Source of the DNA: Paranoxybacillus vitaminiphilus
GTDB lineage: Bacteria > Bacillota > Bacilli > Bacillales > Anoxybacillaceae
Reading direction: 5' to 3'
NCBI RefSeq assembly: GCF_003259935.1
Contig: NZ_QLMH01000002.1
Span: 1-64,000, forward strand
Length of the DNA stretch: 64,000 nucleotides
Shown here: positions 18,658-27,693 of the stretch, in pieces
Numbering within the stretch: the first letter of the stretch is position 1
Layout of the letters: the number at the start of each line of letters is the position of its first letter
Program-made: the position numbers and the translations under genes
Notes under the pieces: model-generated
Told to the model about the DNA's origin: nothing
Databases searched by the model: none
The model's input: the letters and a program-made list of their open reading frames with translations, nothing else

Positions 18658-20181
18658 TTATTTATCCACATCCAAATCTTTTGTTAACATGTAATACTCG
18701 CTTCGGCTCGTCACCCAATTTTTTACGTTATCACGATAGGCAACGATAATATTCGGATGTACGATAAAGGAATGCAGCGCTTCTTGATCAATAATCACTA
18801 ACGCTTGCTTTGCCAACTCATTACGTTCATTCACTTCAACAGTTTGGTTCAACTTGTTAATGATCTTTGTTAACTGAGGATGATCAATGTGAGCGTAATT
18901 TAATGCTCCATTTGGCCCGTATGTTGCGTTCAAATAGTATGCCGCATCACCGCGAGGAGCCGTTAAATTGCTGTATGTAACCAAATCCCAATCATCGTTG
19001 TTTGCCAAATACTCATCAATATTTTCCACCTGTTGAATCTTTATCTCGATTCCAAGTTCCTTCGCTTTTGATTGCAATAGTTGGGCAATTAAAGGAAGTT
19101 CAGGACGTGCTGAGTACGTCAGTGCTTTTAATTGAACGTTTTTTCCATCTTTCGTAAGTTTCCCGTTTTCAACTTTAAATCCTGCTTGGATAAAATATTG
19201 TTTCGCCACTTCGATTCCGTGTTTCTTCTCTTCATAAGATGGTGTGAAAGGAAAATCTGTCAAGAAAGGACCTTTCGCTTCTACCGCATGTCCGCTCAAA
19301 ATCTGTTCCGCAATTTCTTTGCGATCAACGAACGCATCGATAGCTTTCCGAACATTTTCATCTTTCATATATGGACTATCCATATTAAATGTCAACTGAT
19401 GTGTGCGTAAGCTGGGTACGGACTGCACTTTTACATTTCCTTCTTTTTCTAACTGCTCCAGACTTTCAACCGGCGGTCTAAAAATAATATCCGCATCCCC
19501 TGATTGAAGCGCCATTAGCCGCGCATTCGCATCCTCGTTAAAGGCAAACGTCGCTTTTTCAAGTTTTGCTTTACCGTCCCAATACTTTTCAAAACGTTCA
19601 ACCTTCAGAGCTACCCCTGGCTCAAAAGAAGACACCTTAAACGGTCCTGTGCCAATCGGTTTTTTATCAAAGTTCTGTTCGCTCACATCAATAATCGCTG
19701 TGTTTGGATGCACAAGCTCTGAAGGAAATTGCGGAAATACTTCTTCTGTTTCAATGATTAGCAGTTGGCCATTTGCTTCTATCTTACGAATCTTTAAAGC
19801 TGCTTTTACAGCTTGACTATCTTTGATGGCCCTTTCTAAAGAATCCTTCACAGCTTGAGCATCAACTTTTTTTCCATTATGGAAGGTGACGCCTTCACGA
19901 ATTTTAATTGTCCAATGTTGTCCATCTTTGCTTTCCCATTCTTCAGCCAACCAAGGTTGAAGTTCCAGCTTCTCATTAATCTTGACAAGCGTTTCTCCGA
20001 CCCCTGCACGAACAGCCGTATAATTACTATCTAAATGCGGGTCTAACGTATCCGTCGGGAAATTAAAAAGCAACGTTAATTCTTTTCCTCCTTTCTTTTC
20101 TTCCCCAGAGGATGATAGGGAACACCCAGCAAGCATAACGATAAACAGCAATATGAACAAACGTTTGAGATGTTGAAACAT
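18658..20181 (-). CDS. Nickel/peptide-type ABC substrate-binding lipoprotein
   Basis: A 507-residue family 5 solute-binding protein. The signal MFQHLKRLFILLFIVMLAGC carries lipobox LAGC, so it is anchored to the outer membrane leaflet. Family features are LTLLFNFPTDTLDPHLDSN, EEWESKDGQHWTIKIREGVT, FHNGKKVDAQAVKDSLERA and GTGPFKVSSFEPG. Similarity is stronger to NikA/CntA-like proteins than to OppA (short, no long insert). With a near-consensus Zur box 27 bp upstream of the start, it most likely takes up zinc, or a zinc/nickel-metallophore complex. The ligand itself is not shown by the sequence. Confidence 0.88.
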   Translation of the reverse strand: MFQHLKRLFILLFIVMLAGCSLSSSGEEKKGGKELTLLFNFPTDTLDPHLDSNYTAVRAGVGETLVKINEKLELQPWLAEEWESKDGQHWTIKIREGVTFHNGKKVDAQAVKDSLERAIKDSQAVKAALKIRKIEANGQLLIIETEEVFPQFPSELVHPNTAIIDVSEQNFDKKPIGTGPFKVSSFEPGVALKVERFEKYWDGKAKLEKATFAFNEDANARLMALQSGDADIIFRPPVESLEQLEKEGNVKVQSVPSLRTHQLTFNMDSPYMKDENVRKAIDAFVDRKEIAEQILSGHAVEAKGPFLTDFPFTPSYEEKKHGIEVAKQYFIQAGFKVENGKLTKDGKNVQLKALTYSARPELPLIAQLLQSKAKELGIEIKIQQVENIDEYLANNDDWDLVTYSNLTAPRGDAAYYLNATYGPNGALNYAHIDHPQLTKIINKLNQTVEVNERNELAKQALVIIDQEALHSFIVHPNIIVAYRDNVKNWVTSRSEYYMLTKDLDVDK

Positions 20182-20207
20182 TTCTTTACCTCCTAACCTT
20201 CTATAAA

Positions 20208-20260
20208 TCGTAATGATTACTATTATTGATTATGATATATAAACTTTTCATAAATGTAAA
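20208..20260 (-). promoter_or_regulatory. Zur box and promoter of the metal ABC operon
   Basis: TCGTAATGATTACTA at 20208-20222 matches the B. subtilis Zur box TCGTAATNATTACGA at 14 of 15 positions counting the free centre. Upstream on the minus strand TTTACA (20255-20260) and TATCAT (20232-20237) are 17 bp apart and form a sigma-A promoter; the box lies just downstream of the -10, where a repressor would block it. Fur (TGATAATNATTATCA) and PerR (TTATAATNATTATAA) boxes fit less well. Confidence 0.75.
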
Positions 20261-20511
20261 TAATTTTTCCCATCAAAATAAACTATCATTCCCTATGGGG
20301 TACGCTTCTCCTTTATTCAAAATCATGCTATCATTCACTCTCTTAACTGTAAGATAAAATTTTGTTAAATTTGTGAAAGAAAATAGAATAAATTGCGAAT
20401 GATGGGAACATTATGTAATGTTACGGCTAAATGAAAAAATCCGTTTTGAACGTGAATAGGATGGTTTTCAGTATTAAAACAAATTTGAATTTGTTAAGTA
20501 AGAAGCAAAAA

Positions 20512-20556
20512 AACACCTTCCTCATCCAAAATGACAGTTGGTTGATGGAAGGTGTT
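20512..20556. repeat. 45-bp inverted repeat in a 590-bp gene-free stretch
   Basis: AACACCTTCC (20512-20521) pairs with GGAAGGTGTT (20547-20556), and the inner TCATCCA and TGGTTGA also pair almost fully. A T-rich tail is present on the plus side (CTGCTTTTATTT), so it could act as a terminator, though no plus-strand gene precedes it. Nothing else is seen between 20261 and 20850 apart from short unsupported reading frames. Confidence 0.5.
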
Positions 20557-20851
20557 CTGCTTTTATTTCCTTTACCGCTTTTTCTTTGACGAACCGTTCC
20601 TGTCACTGTTCGCTACGTCTCACAAACAGCCGTGCCAATCCTCCTGCTGACTTCCGTTACGGATGCAATTTTTCTTTGTAATGATAACACTCCTATTAAT
20701 ATCGTTACTTTCTTTACAAATGAACCACAGCTACCAAACGAACAATAACATAACGGTCTTTTTTATCCCTAATACCATCTACGCAATATTACACTATGAT
20801 GGTATTGTAAAAAACCGACCGAAACGAGTAAAAGTATATCATAAAAGATAA

Positions 20852-20878
20852 ACAGTCCTCTAAAATATAGAAGACTGT
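20852..20878 (-). terminator. Intrinsic terminator of the HAD phosphatase gene
   Basis: On the minus strand ACAGTC-TTCTA pairs with TAGA-GGACTGT and is followed by TTATCTTTTA. It lies 25 bp past the stop codon. Confidence 0.7.
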
Positions 20879-20902
20879 CTATCTTCTCAAGGAAAATTCC
20901 AC

Positions 20903-21754
20903 TTAGCGATGTCTTTTTACAAGTTCCTCTAAAACAAGCGCCACTCCATCTTCGTCATTCGCCGCTGTAATGAAGTCGCTGTTTTCTTTTACTTTCGGAG
21001 CGGCATTTCCCATCGCCACACGATAACCGGCAACGGCAAACATCGAAAGGTCATTATGACTATCTCCCATCGCTGCTGTGTCTTTCATATCGATCTTGTA
21101 ATAGGATGCGAGTTTCGTTAACGCATGCCCTTTCGTCGCCTGTTCGTGGTTGATTTCGATATTGTTCGGATGCGAAGAAGTCACCGTCACGCCGGGAACA
21201 TCTTTCAATTTCAATGAAGCTTCTTCTAACCTGCCTTTATTTAATGAAAAAATAAGAACCTTATAAAAAACCGTATTCTTCTCTAACCATACCTCACGAA
21301 TGTCGTTCACATATGTAACGATCGCCTGCTGAAACTGTTTCTTCACAATCTCTCTTAAGTCAGGGTATGATTGTGCAACACTGTCCGCAAGATCCTCGAG
21401 ATGTTTTCGGTTATGTAAGCCGACATACACCGCATGATCAGCATAAATTTCACAATACAAATCAGGCTGCCGGCGGACCCACTCGAGCGCAGGAATCAAC
21501 TTCTCTTTCTCTAATGGAACATCATCCATCAGCGTTCCGTCGGCAAGAGTAATCGAAGCGCCGTTCAAACCGATGATCGGGCAGACAAGACCGGCTCGCT
21601 CCAGCTGCCGATACGCGTCTTTATACGCCCGGCCTGTCGCAATCGCGACAATATGCCCCGCCTTTTGCGCACGCACAATCGCTTCTTTATTTCTCCCGCT
21701 AATCCGCCCTTCCGAATTCAACAACGTTCCGTCCATGTCTAAAGCAATGAGCAT
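20903..21754 (-). CDS. Cof-type HAD-superfamily phosphatase
   Basis: A protein of about 283 residues of the Cof/YkrA/YwpJ subgroup of HAD phosphatases. Motif I is LIALDMDGTLLNSEG (nucleophile Asp and acid Asp), motif II is VAIATGRAYKD, motif III the Lys in NHEQATKGHALTKL, and motif IV AAMGDSHNDLSMFAVAG. A C2-type cap domain fills residues 85-190. The start at 21754 is preceded by GAGGGAC with nine bases of spacing, better than the ATG at 21769. Known members hydrolyse sugar phosphates, FMN or PLP; the substrate is undetermined. It appears monocistronic. Confidence 0.9.
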   Translation of the reverse strand: MLIALDMDGTLLNSEGRISGRNKEAIVRAQKAGHIVAIATGRAYKDAYRQLERAGLVCPIIGLNGASITLADGTLMDDVPLEKEKLIPALEWVRRQPDLYCEIYADHAVYVGLHNRKHLEDLADSVAQSYPDLREIVKKQFQQAIVTYVNDIREVWLEKNTVFYKVLIFSLNKGRLEEASLKLKDVPGVTVTSSHPNNIEINHEQATKGHALTKLASYYKIDMKDTAAMGDSHNDLSMFAVAGYRVAMGNAAPKVKENSDFITAANDEDGVALVLEELVKRHR

Positions 21755-21984
21755 CGCTGCGTCCCTCATTTCTTTATAGAATTTGGCTGATTATGGAAAA
21801 GTAACTTTACTGTATTAAAGTTCTATATTATTATAATACAAAATTAGGATTTTGCCGATGGGATTATGTAAAAGAGAAGCAGTTATTGAAGTTAATAACT
21901 ATTTATTATCAGAAAATGTAATTATTCATTCAGTAATAAATTTTATACAATTATGCTAAGAGAGAAAAAGAAAGGAGTGTGCCC

Positions 21985-22725
21985 ATGGAAAAAATAAAAG
22001 AACTTGCAAAGATCATTCAAAACGCAAAAAACATTACCATTTTTACCGGAGCAGGAATGAGTACAGAATCAGGAATTCCTGATTTTAGAAGCAAGAATGG
22101 GATTTATTCGCAAGAAGAAAATGTCGAGCATTATATATCAGAATACTATTTTAATAAAAACCCAAAAGATTTTTGGCTAAAATATAAACGAATTTTTTCT
22201 TTAAAGTTAATGGGAAATTTTGTACCAAACAAAGGACATTTATTTTTAAAGGAATTAGAAGATATGGGGAAAAACGTAACGATTTTGACACAAAATATTG
22301 ACGGATTACATCATAAAGCAGGAAATTCCAATATTATTGAATTGCATGGAACTTTGCAAACGGCTACATGTCCAAAATGCAAAACAACATACGATTTAAA
22401 GTTTATTAACGCACACGATATTCCAAGATGCAATAAAACAAGCTGCAATTTTATTCTAAAACCAGATGTTGTGCTGTTTGGCGGTATGGTTCAACATTTC
22501 GATGAAGCGTTAAATAAAGCTTATAACAGCGATCTTTTTATTGCAATGGGAACAAGCCTTGAGGTATCTCCTGTTAATCAAATTCCTGTTTATTTATCTT
22601 ATGAAGCTCCGAAAAGCAAAAAAGTCATTATTAATAAAACACCAACAAAAATGGATGATTTATTCGATATTGTGATTCATGAAGGAATAGGAAATACGGT
22701 TGCAAAAATCAAGCAACATTTGTAA
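21985..22725 (+). CDS. Sir2-family NAD-dependent deacylase
   Basis: A 246-residue sirtuin. NAD-binding motifs are FTGAGMSTESGIPDFRSKNG and VTILTQNIDGLHHKAG; the catalytic His is in IIELHGTLQ; the structural zinc site is formed by CPKC and by CNKTSC; VLFGGMVQHFDEAL and MGTSLEVSPVNQIP follow. Length matches B. subtilis SrtN. Zinc and acyl-pocket residues look intact, so it should remove acyl groups from lysines using NAD+. The ATG at 21985 follows AAAGGAG. Codon use is very AT-rich compared with its neighbours and the gene stands alone, which suggests acquisition. There is no helicase or other defence partner next to it. Confidence 0.93.
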   Translation: MEKIKELAKIIQNAKNITIFTGAGMSTESGIPDFRSKNGIYSQEENVEHYISEYYFNKNPKDFWLKYKRIFSLKLMGNFVPNKGHLFLKELEDMGKNVTILTQNIDGLHHKAGNSNIIELHGTLQTATCPKCKTTYDLKFINAHDIPRCNKTSCNFILKPDVVLFGGMVQHFDEALNKAYNSDLFIAMGTSLEVSPVNQIPVYLSYEAPKSKKVIINKTPTKMDDLFDIVIHEGIGNTVAKIKQHL

Positions 22726-22754
22726 TATGAGCAAAAAACATCCTATTGGTCCGG

Positions 22755-22802
22755 ATGAACCTCTCCCACCTACACATTGTTTAGAGGTGGGAGACTTCCC
22801 GG
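22755..22802 (+). repeat. Hairpin repeat, IS200/IS605-end-like (copy 1)
   Basis: A 48-bp stretch (ATGAACCTCTCCCACCT... to ...AGGTGGGAGACTTCCCGG) with a CTCCCACCT/AGGTGGGAG stem. The same sequence, about 90% identical, occurs inverted at 50581-50628. Such imperfect stems are usual at the ends of IS200/IS605-type elements or derived non-coding copies; no transposase is next to it. Confidence 0.55.
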
Positions 22803-22810
22803 TGAACATG

Positions 22811-23854
22811 TTAAAATCTCTCAAAAAGCCTTCTTACATGTTCAATGATTGGAACTTGTGAAACTTCTAAAACACGAATCGGAAGTTGTGTCAGAACAGG
22901 TTCCAGCATCGTTTTCGTCGTTCTTTTCATTCGTACTTCCCGCGGCACTTTTCCAAGCGATAAAATCATGTCAAGGAAGCTTTTTTGTACATGCATGGCC
23001 GTGTCATTTAGCGGCAACAAATCTTGATGAATCACAAGATGCGTTTTCAAATCAGCCGCAAGAACAAAAATTGGAAAATACGGACGCTCCCCTTTTTTCT
23101 CTTGAACCGGTTTATTCACATAAGAAGCATCAAATTCGATCGGGGCGTTATATTTTTCGCCGATTCTTTTAGCCGTGTCAAGCAGCTTCGGATCAACAAG
23201 CAATTCATACGCCGTTTCCTCGCCTTTTATCTCCAGCTCGTCCATCGAAATCAGTTCATCACGCCACACCACGGCATTTCCTTTCTTTTCGCCGATTCTT
23301 GCAAACATCGCTCCATCGCTTGAAAAAGGTGGAATAACAAAGCCGCTCTCCGCTCGTCGCACTACATCAATGGCTTGATCTAGCGCAACGATTGCCAATT
23401 TTGCTTCCTCTTCTGAAATCGTCCACGGATAATATCCAGGAACGAAGCTGCGAAATTGCGGCCATTGTTTTTTTCCTCTAAACGTCATTCCTTGCGATTG
23501 AATGAGTTTGTAATCTTCTTTTTCTAGTTCATTTCGATTAACAAAAGAGATGAGCAGCGCATGCTGGGAGTAGACGCAGTCGGAAGAATAAGCTGGATTT
23601 TCTAGAGTCTGTCGCAAACTTTTATATCCGTCGTCTCCAATATAAACAACCATACCAAACTCTTCACCGAGCGCACCGATGACAGAACAAAACAATTTCT
23701 TTCCTGTTTCCGGATCAACAACAAGAAAAATTTCATCGTCATCCATCCACTGCCATGGCTGTAACTGGCTGAATAATTTCGCTTTTTCCAGCAACGCTGT
23801 CCACACGTTATCTTTCATGATGTCTTTGAATTGAACTTTTAACTGATCAGTCAT
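22811..23854 (-). CDS. Conserved protein of unknown function
   Basis: A soluble protein of about 347 residues starting MTDQLKVQFKDIMKDNVWTA behind AAAGGAGAAAAG. It contains WQWMDDDEIFLVVDPETGKK near the N-terminus, a long central part including YPWTISEEEAKLAIVALDQA, and KGERPYFPIFVLAADLKTHL near the C-terminus. I do not recognise an enzyme motif. It may belong to the DUF6930/DUF7309 group of Bacillaceae proteins, but I cannot verify this. Single gene, reading toward the sirtuin; an ATG at 23926 is in frame but has no good ribosome site. Confidence 0.75.
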   Translation of the reverse strand: MTDQLKVQFKDIMKDNVWTALLEKAKLFSQLQPWQWMDDDEIFLVVDPETGKKLFCSVIGALGEEFGMVVYIGDDGYKSLRQTLENPAYSSDCVYSQHALLISFVNRNELEKEDYKLIQSQGMTFRGKKQWPQFRSFVPGYYPWTISEEEAKLAIVALDQAIDVVRRAESGFVIPPFSSDGAMFARIGEKKGNAVVWRDELISMDELEIKGEETAYELLVDPKLLDTAKRIGEKYNAPIEFDASYVNKPVQEKKGERPYFPIFVLAADLKTHLVIHQDLLPLNDTAMHVQKSFLDMILSLGKVPREVRMKRTTKTMLEPVLTQLPIRVLEVSQVPIIEHVRRLFERF

Positions 23855-24053
23855 TTGCTTTTCTCCTTTATCAAAATATTTCGAGGTATCTTGATCGATC
23901 TTTTGTTTATTGTAATTGTAACACATTTCACATCATTGATATTATTTCCATCGCTGCAATTCTCAAATTTCTCACAAAAAAGTAAACAAGCAGTAGATTC
24001 ATCTTTTCTCATTTTACCATTTCCTTTATAATGAATCATAAGGAGGTGACAAA

Positions 24054-24389
24054 ATGGAACAAAACACAATAGTGAAAGAAATTTTAAAAGCGTTGGATCT
24101 TCACGCAGCCCAACTTCGCACACAAATGGTGGAAATGAACGAACAGTTCGAAACAAAGATGCAAGAGATGAATGAACGTTTCGAAATAAAGATGCAAGAG
24201 ATGAATAATCGATTGGAAGCAAGAATCGATCGGCTCGAGAATGAGATGAACGAACGATTCAACCGGCTCGAAACAAAAATAGACAGCCTGCGCACCGAAC
24301 TAACTGAAACACAGGAAACAGTCGACTTTCTTTCAAGCAAAACGATTCAGCATGAACGGAAAATCCGCGAGCTATACCGGCAGCAGTAA
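24054..24389 (+). CDS. Small coiled-coil protein
   Basis: A 111-residue protein made almost wholly of heptad repeats. Residues 20-75 show repeated units such as EMNEQFETKMQEMNERFEIK, then EARIDRLENEMNERFNRLE, with hydrophobic residues spaced three and four apart. Start at 24054 follows AAGGAGGTGACAAA, an excellent ribosome site. It has no membrane segment. Such proteins occur widely in Bacillaceae without known role; internal 11-residue repeats may vary by slippage. It is divergent from the conserved gene upstream. Confidence 0.8.
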   Translation: MEQNTIVKEILKALDLHAAQLRTQMVEMNEQFETKMQEMNERFEIKMQEMNNRLEARIDRLENEMNERFNRLETKIDSLRTELTETQETVDFLSSKTIQHERKIRELYRQQ

Positions 24390-24459
24390 GCCGTTTTCCA
24401 TCTTCCTCATCAGCTGCCTTTTCACTTTTCTCTTTCTCCAGCGATGAAAACCTTATCAT

Positions 24460-25669
24460 TCATATTCGAGTTTGCCGTTTATAAACCTCTTTTTTTTGAG
24501 CTAATAAAACAAGAACATATCCGAAGATTAATAGACTGAAGATTAACGAAATAACACCAATCCAATGAAAGTGCGACCAGAAATAACCGCCAAGAGAGCC
24601 GACAATGCTTGAACCTAGATAATAAAAAACAAATAAAGTGAAGAAGCTTGTACCTTATAATTTCCTGCACAGTCCCCGACCCAAGCGCTGGCAATCGAAT
24701 GACTGGCAAAGAAGCCAAAGGTGAAAACGGTGATCCCTATAATTTTTGCAAGCAATGAAGGAAGCAGTGTTAAGATTGCCCCGCTTATCATTATTCCGAT
24801 TGATGCTTTTACGATAACCGAATACCCGTATTTGTCTGCCTTTTTTCCCATATAAATCGAACTGAATGAGCCGCATAAATAGACAATAAATATAAAGCCA
24901 ATGAGCGTCTGGCTTAACTTATAAGGCGGCTCTGCCAAAAGAAAACTTATATAATTGTATAATGTGACAAAACTTCCCATTAATAAAAATGAAAGCATCA
25001 CAAGCGACATCAAATGTTTATTTACGATATGTACTTTATAAGCCTCCCATGCAGAGCGCCAGTTTATCGTCTTTTTCACAGAATTGCGGGGTGCAGGAAG
25101 CATTAACGAAAACACGATACTCAAGATGAAAGCCAATATTCCCATTGTTGATAATGCGATTCGCCAATTAAACAAATCCGTAAGAGCGCTTGTTATTATT
25201 CTCCCTGCCATTCCTCCGATGCTTGTACCACTTATATAAAGTCCCATAATTTTGCCGATTCCGTTAGGATTGAATTCTTCCGCAACATATGCCATGGCGA
25301 CCGCAGGAACCCCGGCAATAAAAAATCCTAACAAGAACCTAATGACAATAAGAGAAATAAAATTAGGACTAAATGCGGTAACCAAACTAAGAACAGCTGT
25401 GAAAAACATGGAAATAACCATAATCTGTTTTTTCCCCATCCTATCAGATATAGAAGTATAGAAGCGGCCGCTAACATGGCAATGGCCAATACCCCGGTGG
25501 ATACTGATAAACTGAGACTGGCTGCGGTAGGCGAGACATGAAATTCTTGAGCAAAAACCGGAATTAACGGCTGTGTTGTATAAAGGATCCCAAATGTCAA
25601 AAAACCTCCGAGAAATAATGCAAAGCTTGCTCGTTGATATTCTATCGTCCCTTTTTGAATAAATGTCAC
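24460..25669 (-). pseudogene. MFS transporter (YnfM-like) with two frameshifts
   Basis: The major-facilitator protein is split over three frames. The first, from 25669, begins MTFIQKGTIEYQRASFALFL and runs through QPLIPVFAQEFHVSPTAAS. Near 25445-25480 it must shift to continue as SDRMGKKQIMVISMFFTAVL. The second frame runs to SSLYLFFII near 24640, where one base is missing in a run of six T; the third gives GSSIVGSLGGYFWSHFHW and ends at 24460. Joined, it makes about 400 residues with twelve spans, normal for the family. The conserved SDRxGKK loop is still readable. It may be a real pseudogene or a sequencing error. Confidence 0.85.
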
Positions 25670-25954
25670 GATTCCCCCACCTTATTAAACAAAATATAGG
25701 AATTTAGTATAATTACAAAAAATAACTAATATTCCCGATATGGTGTTTCCTCATTTTTACTTTGTATTTTATGACCGCCATTGATATAACCGTTTTCCTT
25801 TGGCTAAATACTATGGATATGTTTGTTTCATTACCATACTCGCACAAATTTATCCAATTTATTACATCTTAACACTATCATTTTGATCGTTCAATAAATT
25901 AATTTTTGCTCAATGCATATATGTATCAAGGATGAGGAGCTGTTTGTTTATCAT

Positions 25955-25991
25955 ACCGGAAAAAAGAAAGAGCCAAAAAATGATTGGCTCT
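25955..25991 (-). terminator. Intrinsic terminator of the sdpRI-like operon
   Basis: On the minus strand AGAGCCA (25985-25991) pairs with TGGCTCT (25969-25975), followed by TTCTTTTTTCC. The rest of 25670-25955 is AT-rich and shows no gene. Confidence 0.75.
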
Positions 25992-25996
25992 CTTCC

Positions 25997-26635
25997 CTAT
26001 GTCTGCGTTACCTTTTTATACACGAAATAAGAGTACACCATCGGCACAATGGCGATAAAGACGATGGATGAAATGAGAAGAAAGACGCGAAACGATGAAG
26101 GGATAAACGCGGAAACGATGAGCATCACGCCGCCGATGAAAAACACTTTGCCGCCAAAGCGGTGCGTTTTCGCCCAAACCGTCTCGTCCGCCAATGTCCA
26201 CGGCGTGCGGATGCCGATAAAATAATTCGCTTTAACTTTTGGCATATAATTTCCGAGAATGATAAAAAGCAGCCCTAATCCTATATTGGCAATCCAATCC
26301 ATATGGACACGGTAACCAAGACCGCTGAAAATAACGGCGATGTGAATAGCGACGAAAAACGTTAACGCCGCGTTCACGAAAATCTGATGCGCTCCGGCAA
26401 ACTTTTTGTAATTCTCTTTACGCGGATCGATTTTTGCCACTCCAAGCAGCATTCCATAAATACTAGTCAACAAAATCGGTCCAAATAAAACGGCAAAAAG
26501 CTTAGAAGAATAACCATCCACTTCTCCGGCGGCATTCCAATGCGTCGGAACTTCGTCAGGCAATTGCGGATACGCCCATAGCGAAATCGCAACACTGATA
26601 ATGATGAGCAAGAAAAAATACGAATGTTTTTTCAT
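25997..26635 (-). CDS. sdpI: SdpI-family membrane protein
   Basis: A protein of about 212 residues with six hydrophobic segments. The N-terminal DUF1648 part has YPQLPDEVPTHWNAAGEVDG; the C-terminal part has GNYMPKVKANYFIGIRTPWT and the LADETVWAKTHRFGGKVFF motif of the SdpI family. In B. subtilis SdpI gives immunity to the SDP toxin and senses it by holding SdpR at the membrane. The start at 26635 overlaps the regulator stop (ATGA) and follows GGGGGAGAAGG. No sdpABC toxin genes are near, so the pair may be an orphan immunity/signalling module. Confidence 0.88.
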   Translation of the reverse strand: MKKHSYFFLLIIISVAISLWAYPQLPDEVPTHWNAAGEVDGYSSKLFAVLFGPILLTSIYGMLLGVAKIDPRKENYKKFAGAHQIFVNAALTFFVAIHIAVIFSGLGYRVHMDWIANIGLGLLFIILGNYMPKVKANYFIGIRTPWTLADETVWAKTHRFGGKVFFIGGVMLIVSAFIPSSFRVFLLISSIVFIAIVPMVYSYFVYKKVTQT

Positions 26636-26910
26636 TCCTTCTCCCCCTTTTTTCCTTGTAATGATAAAAGCCATGTCAATACATCTTGCAAGACGGTCGT
26701 GTTAATCGAATAATAGATGTACTGCCCCCTTTTTTCAGCGTGCACTAAGTCCGCTTGTTTCAGCAAGTTCAAATGATGGGAAATGCTCGGTTTCGAAATG
26801 CGGAAATGATCGGCGATTTCCCCTGCAGTCAGATCTTTATTTTTCAATAAGTTTAAAATGTCTCGTCGTGTTGCATCGGCAAGTGCTTTATAAACTAAAT
26901 TCATTTTCAT
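26632..26910 (-). CDS. sdpR: ArsR-type repressor (SdpR-like)
   Basis: A 92-residue winged-helix protein. The sequence LADATRRDILNLLKNKDLTA followed by GEIADHFRISKPSISHHLNL and a beta-hairpin with KRGQYIYYSINTTV is the SdpR subgroup of ArsR. It has no Cys-based metal site. It is coupled to the SdpI-like gene by a 4-bp overlap, as in B. subtilis sdpRI, where the repressor controls its own operon. Confidence 0.9.
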   Translation of the reverse strand: MKMNLVYKALADATRRDILNLLKNKDLTAGEIADHFRISKPSISHHLNLLKQADLVHAEKRGQYIYYSINTTVLQDVLTWLLSLQGKKGEKE

Positions 26911-27104
26911 ATTAGTTCACCATCATTATTTCGTTATTTAGAAAATTATCTAATTATTTAATTAAAAAATAAAAGACGTTCTGCTTTTTGTCAATCCTAT
27001 TTTTATGTTCAATGATTTTTATCTGGCACCACGAGTTTAAATAGCTGTTTTCTAAAAGGAATGGATAAAATATGGTAGAATAATAGCGCGGGAGGTGGAA
27101 AACA

Positions 27105-27302
27105 ATGGATAAAAAAATTTACCCATTGATACTATTGAACTTATTTATCAATTCAATTGTGATGGGTATGTTTGCTTATGACAAATATCGCGAAAATGAG
27201 ATAGGTTATAGCATTACTTTTACAATTTTATGTGTATTTTTTGTTTACTTTACAATATATGGATTAATGAGAAATAGTAAAATTGACCGTACAAAACAAT
27301 AA
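27105..27302 (+). CDS. Small two-span membrane protein
   Basis: A 65-residue protein with two hydrophobic stretches, IYPLILLNLFINSIVMGMFA and YSITFTILCVFFVYFTIYGL, joined by a charged turn. The ATG is behind GGGAGGTGGAAAACA, a strong ribosome site, which supports it as a true gene. No family is recognised. Confidence 0.6.
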   Translation: MDKKIYPLILLNLFINSIVMGMFAYDKYRENEIGYSITFTILCVFFVYFTIYGLMRNSKIDRTKQ

Positions 27303-27308
27303 AGGGAA

Positions 27309-27590
27309 TTATGCTTCTCTCAGATGTTGAACGGCAGCAAGGTTTACCTCTCGGCACGATGAGAGAAGCATTTCCTTTACCCGCTTTTGAAACGGCATTT
27401 TCTTATTCAGTTCGTGAAAACGATGCCAGAAAAGGCAGTTATCAAGGTATTTGGTGGCCATCCCTTGAAGCCTGTTCATCGATTTTTTCAAACGAGTATG
27501 ATACCCGTTGACGCGCTGAATATGGTAAATTCCTTTCTTTGTATAGACGCCTTTGCGAACATTATTGGCTTTGTGTTGTAAATCTTGCAC
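27309..27590 (-). pseudogene. IS1595-family transposase C-terminal relic
   Basis: The frame contains GIYHIQRVNGYHTRLKKSMN, RLQGMATKYLDNCLFWHRFH and ends shortly after, the typical C-terminal end of IS1595-type DDE transposases. About 200 N-terminal residues with the catalytic DDE residues are missing, and no inverted repeat is evident. It marks the left edge of the defence-like island. Confidence 0.7.
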
Positions 27591-27693
27591 CGCAGCAACT
27601 TCTTATATATAGGTTCAGATTGAAAAAACGACTTAAGTGAGAGCTTAAAATGGAGAAAAGAGCAGATTCATATGCCGAAAAATCAATCTGTAT

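Noticed and set aside
20663-20851. 62-residue plus-strand frame
   Set aside because: No ribosome site and no recognisable protein pattern; AT-rich chance frame.
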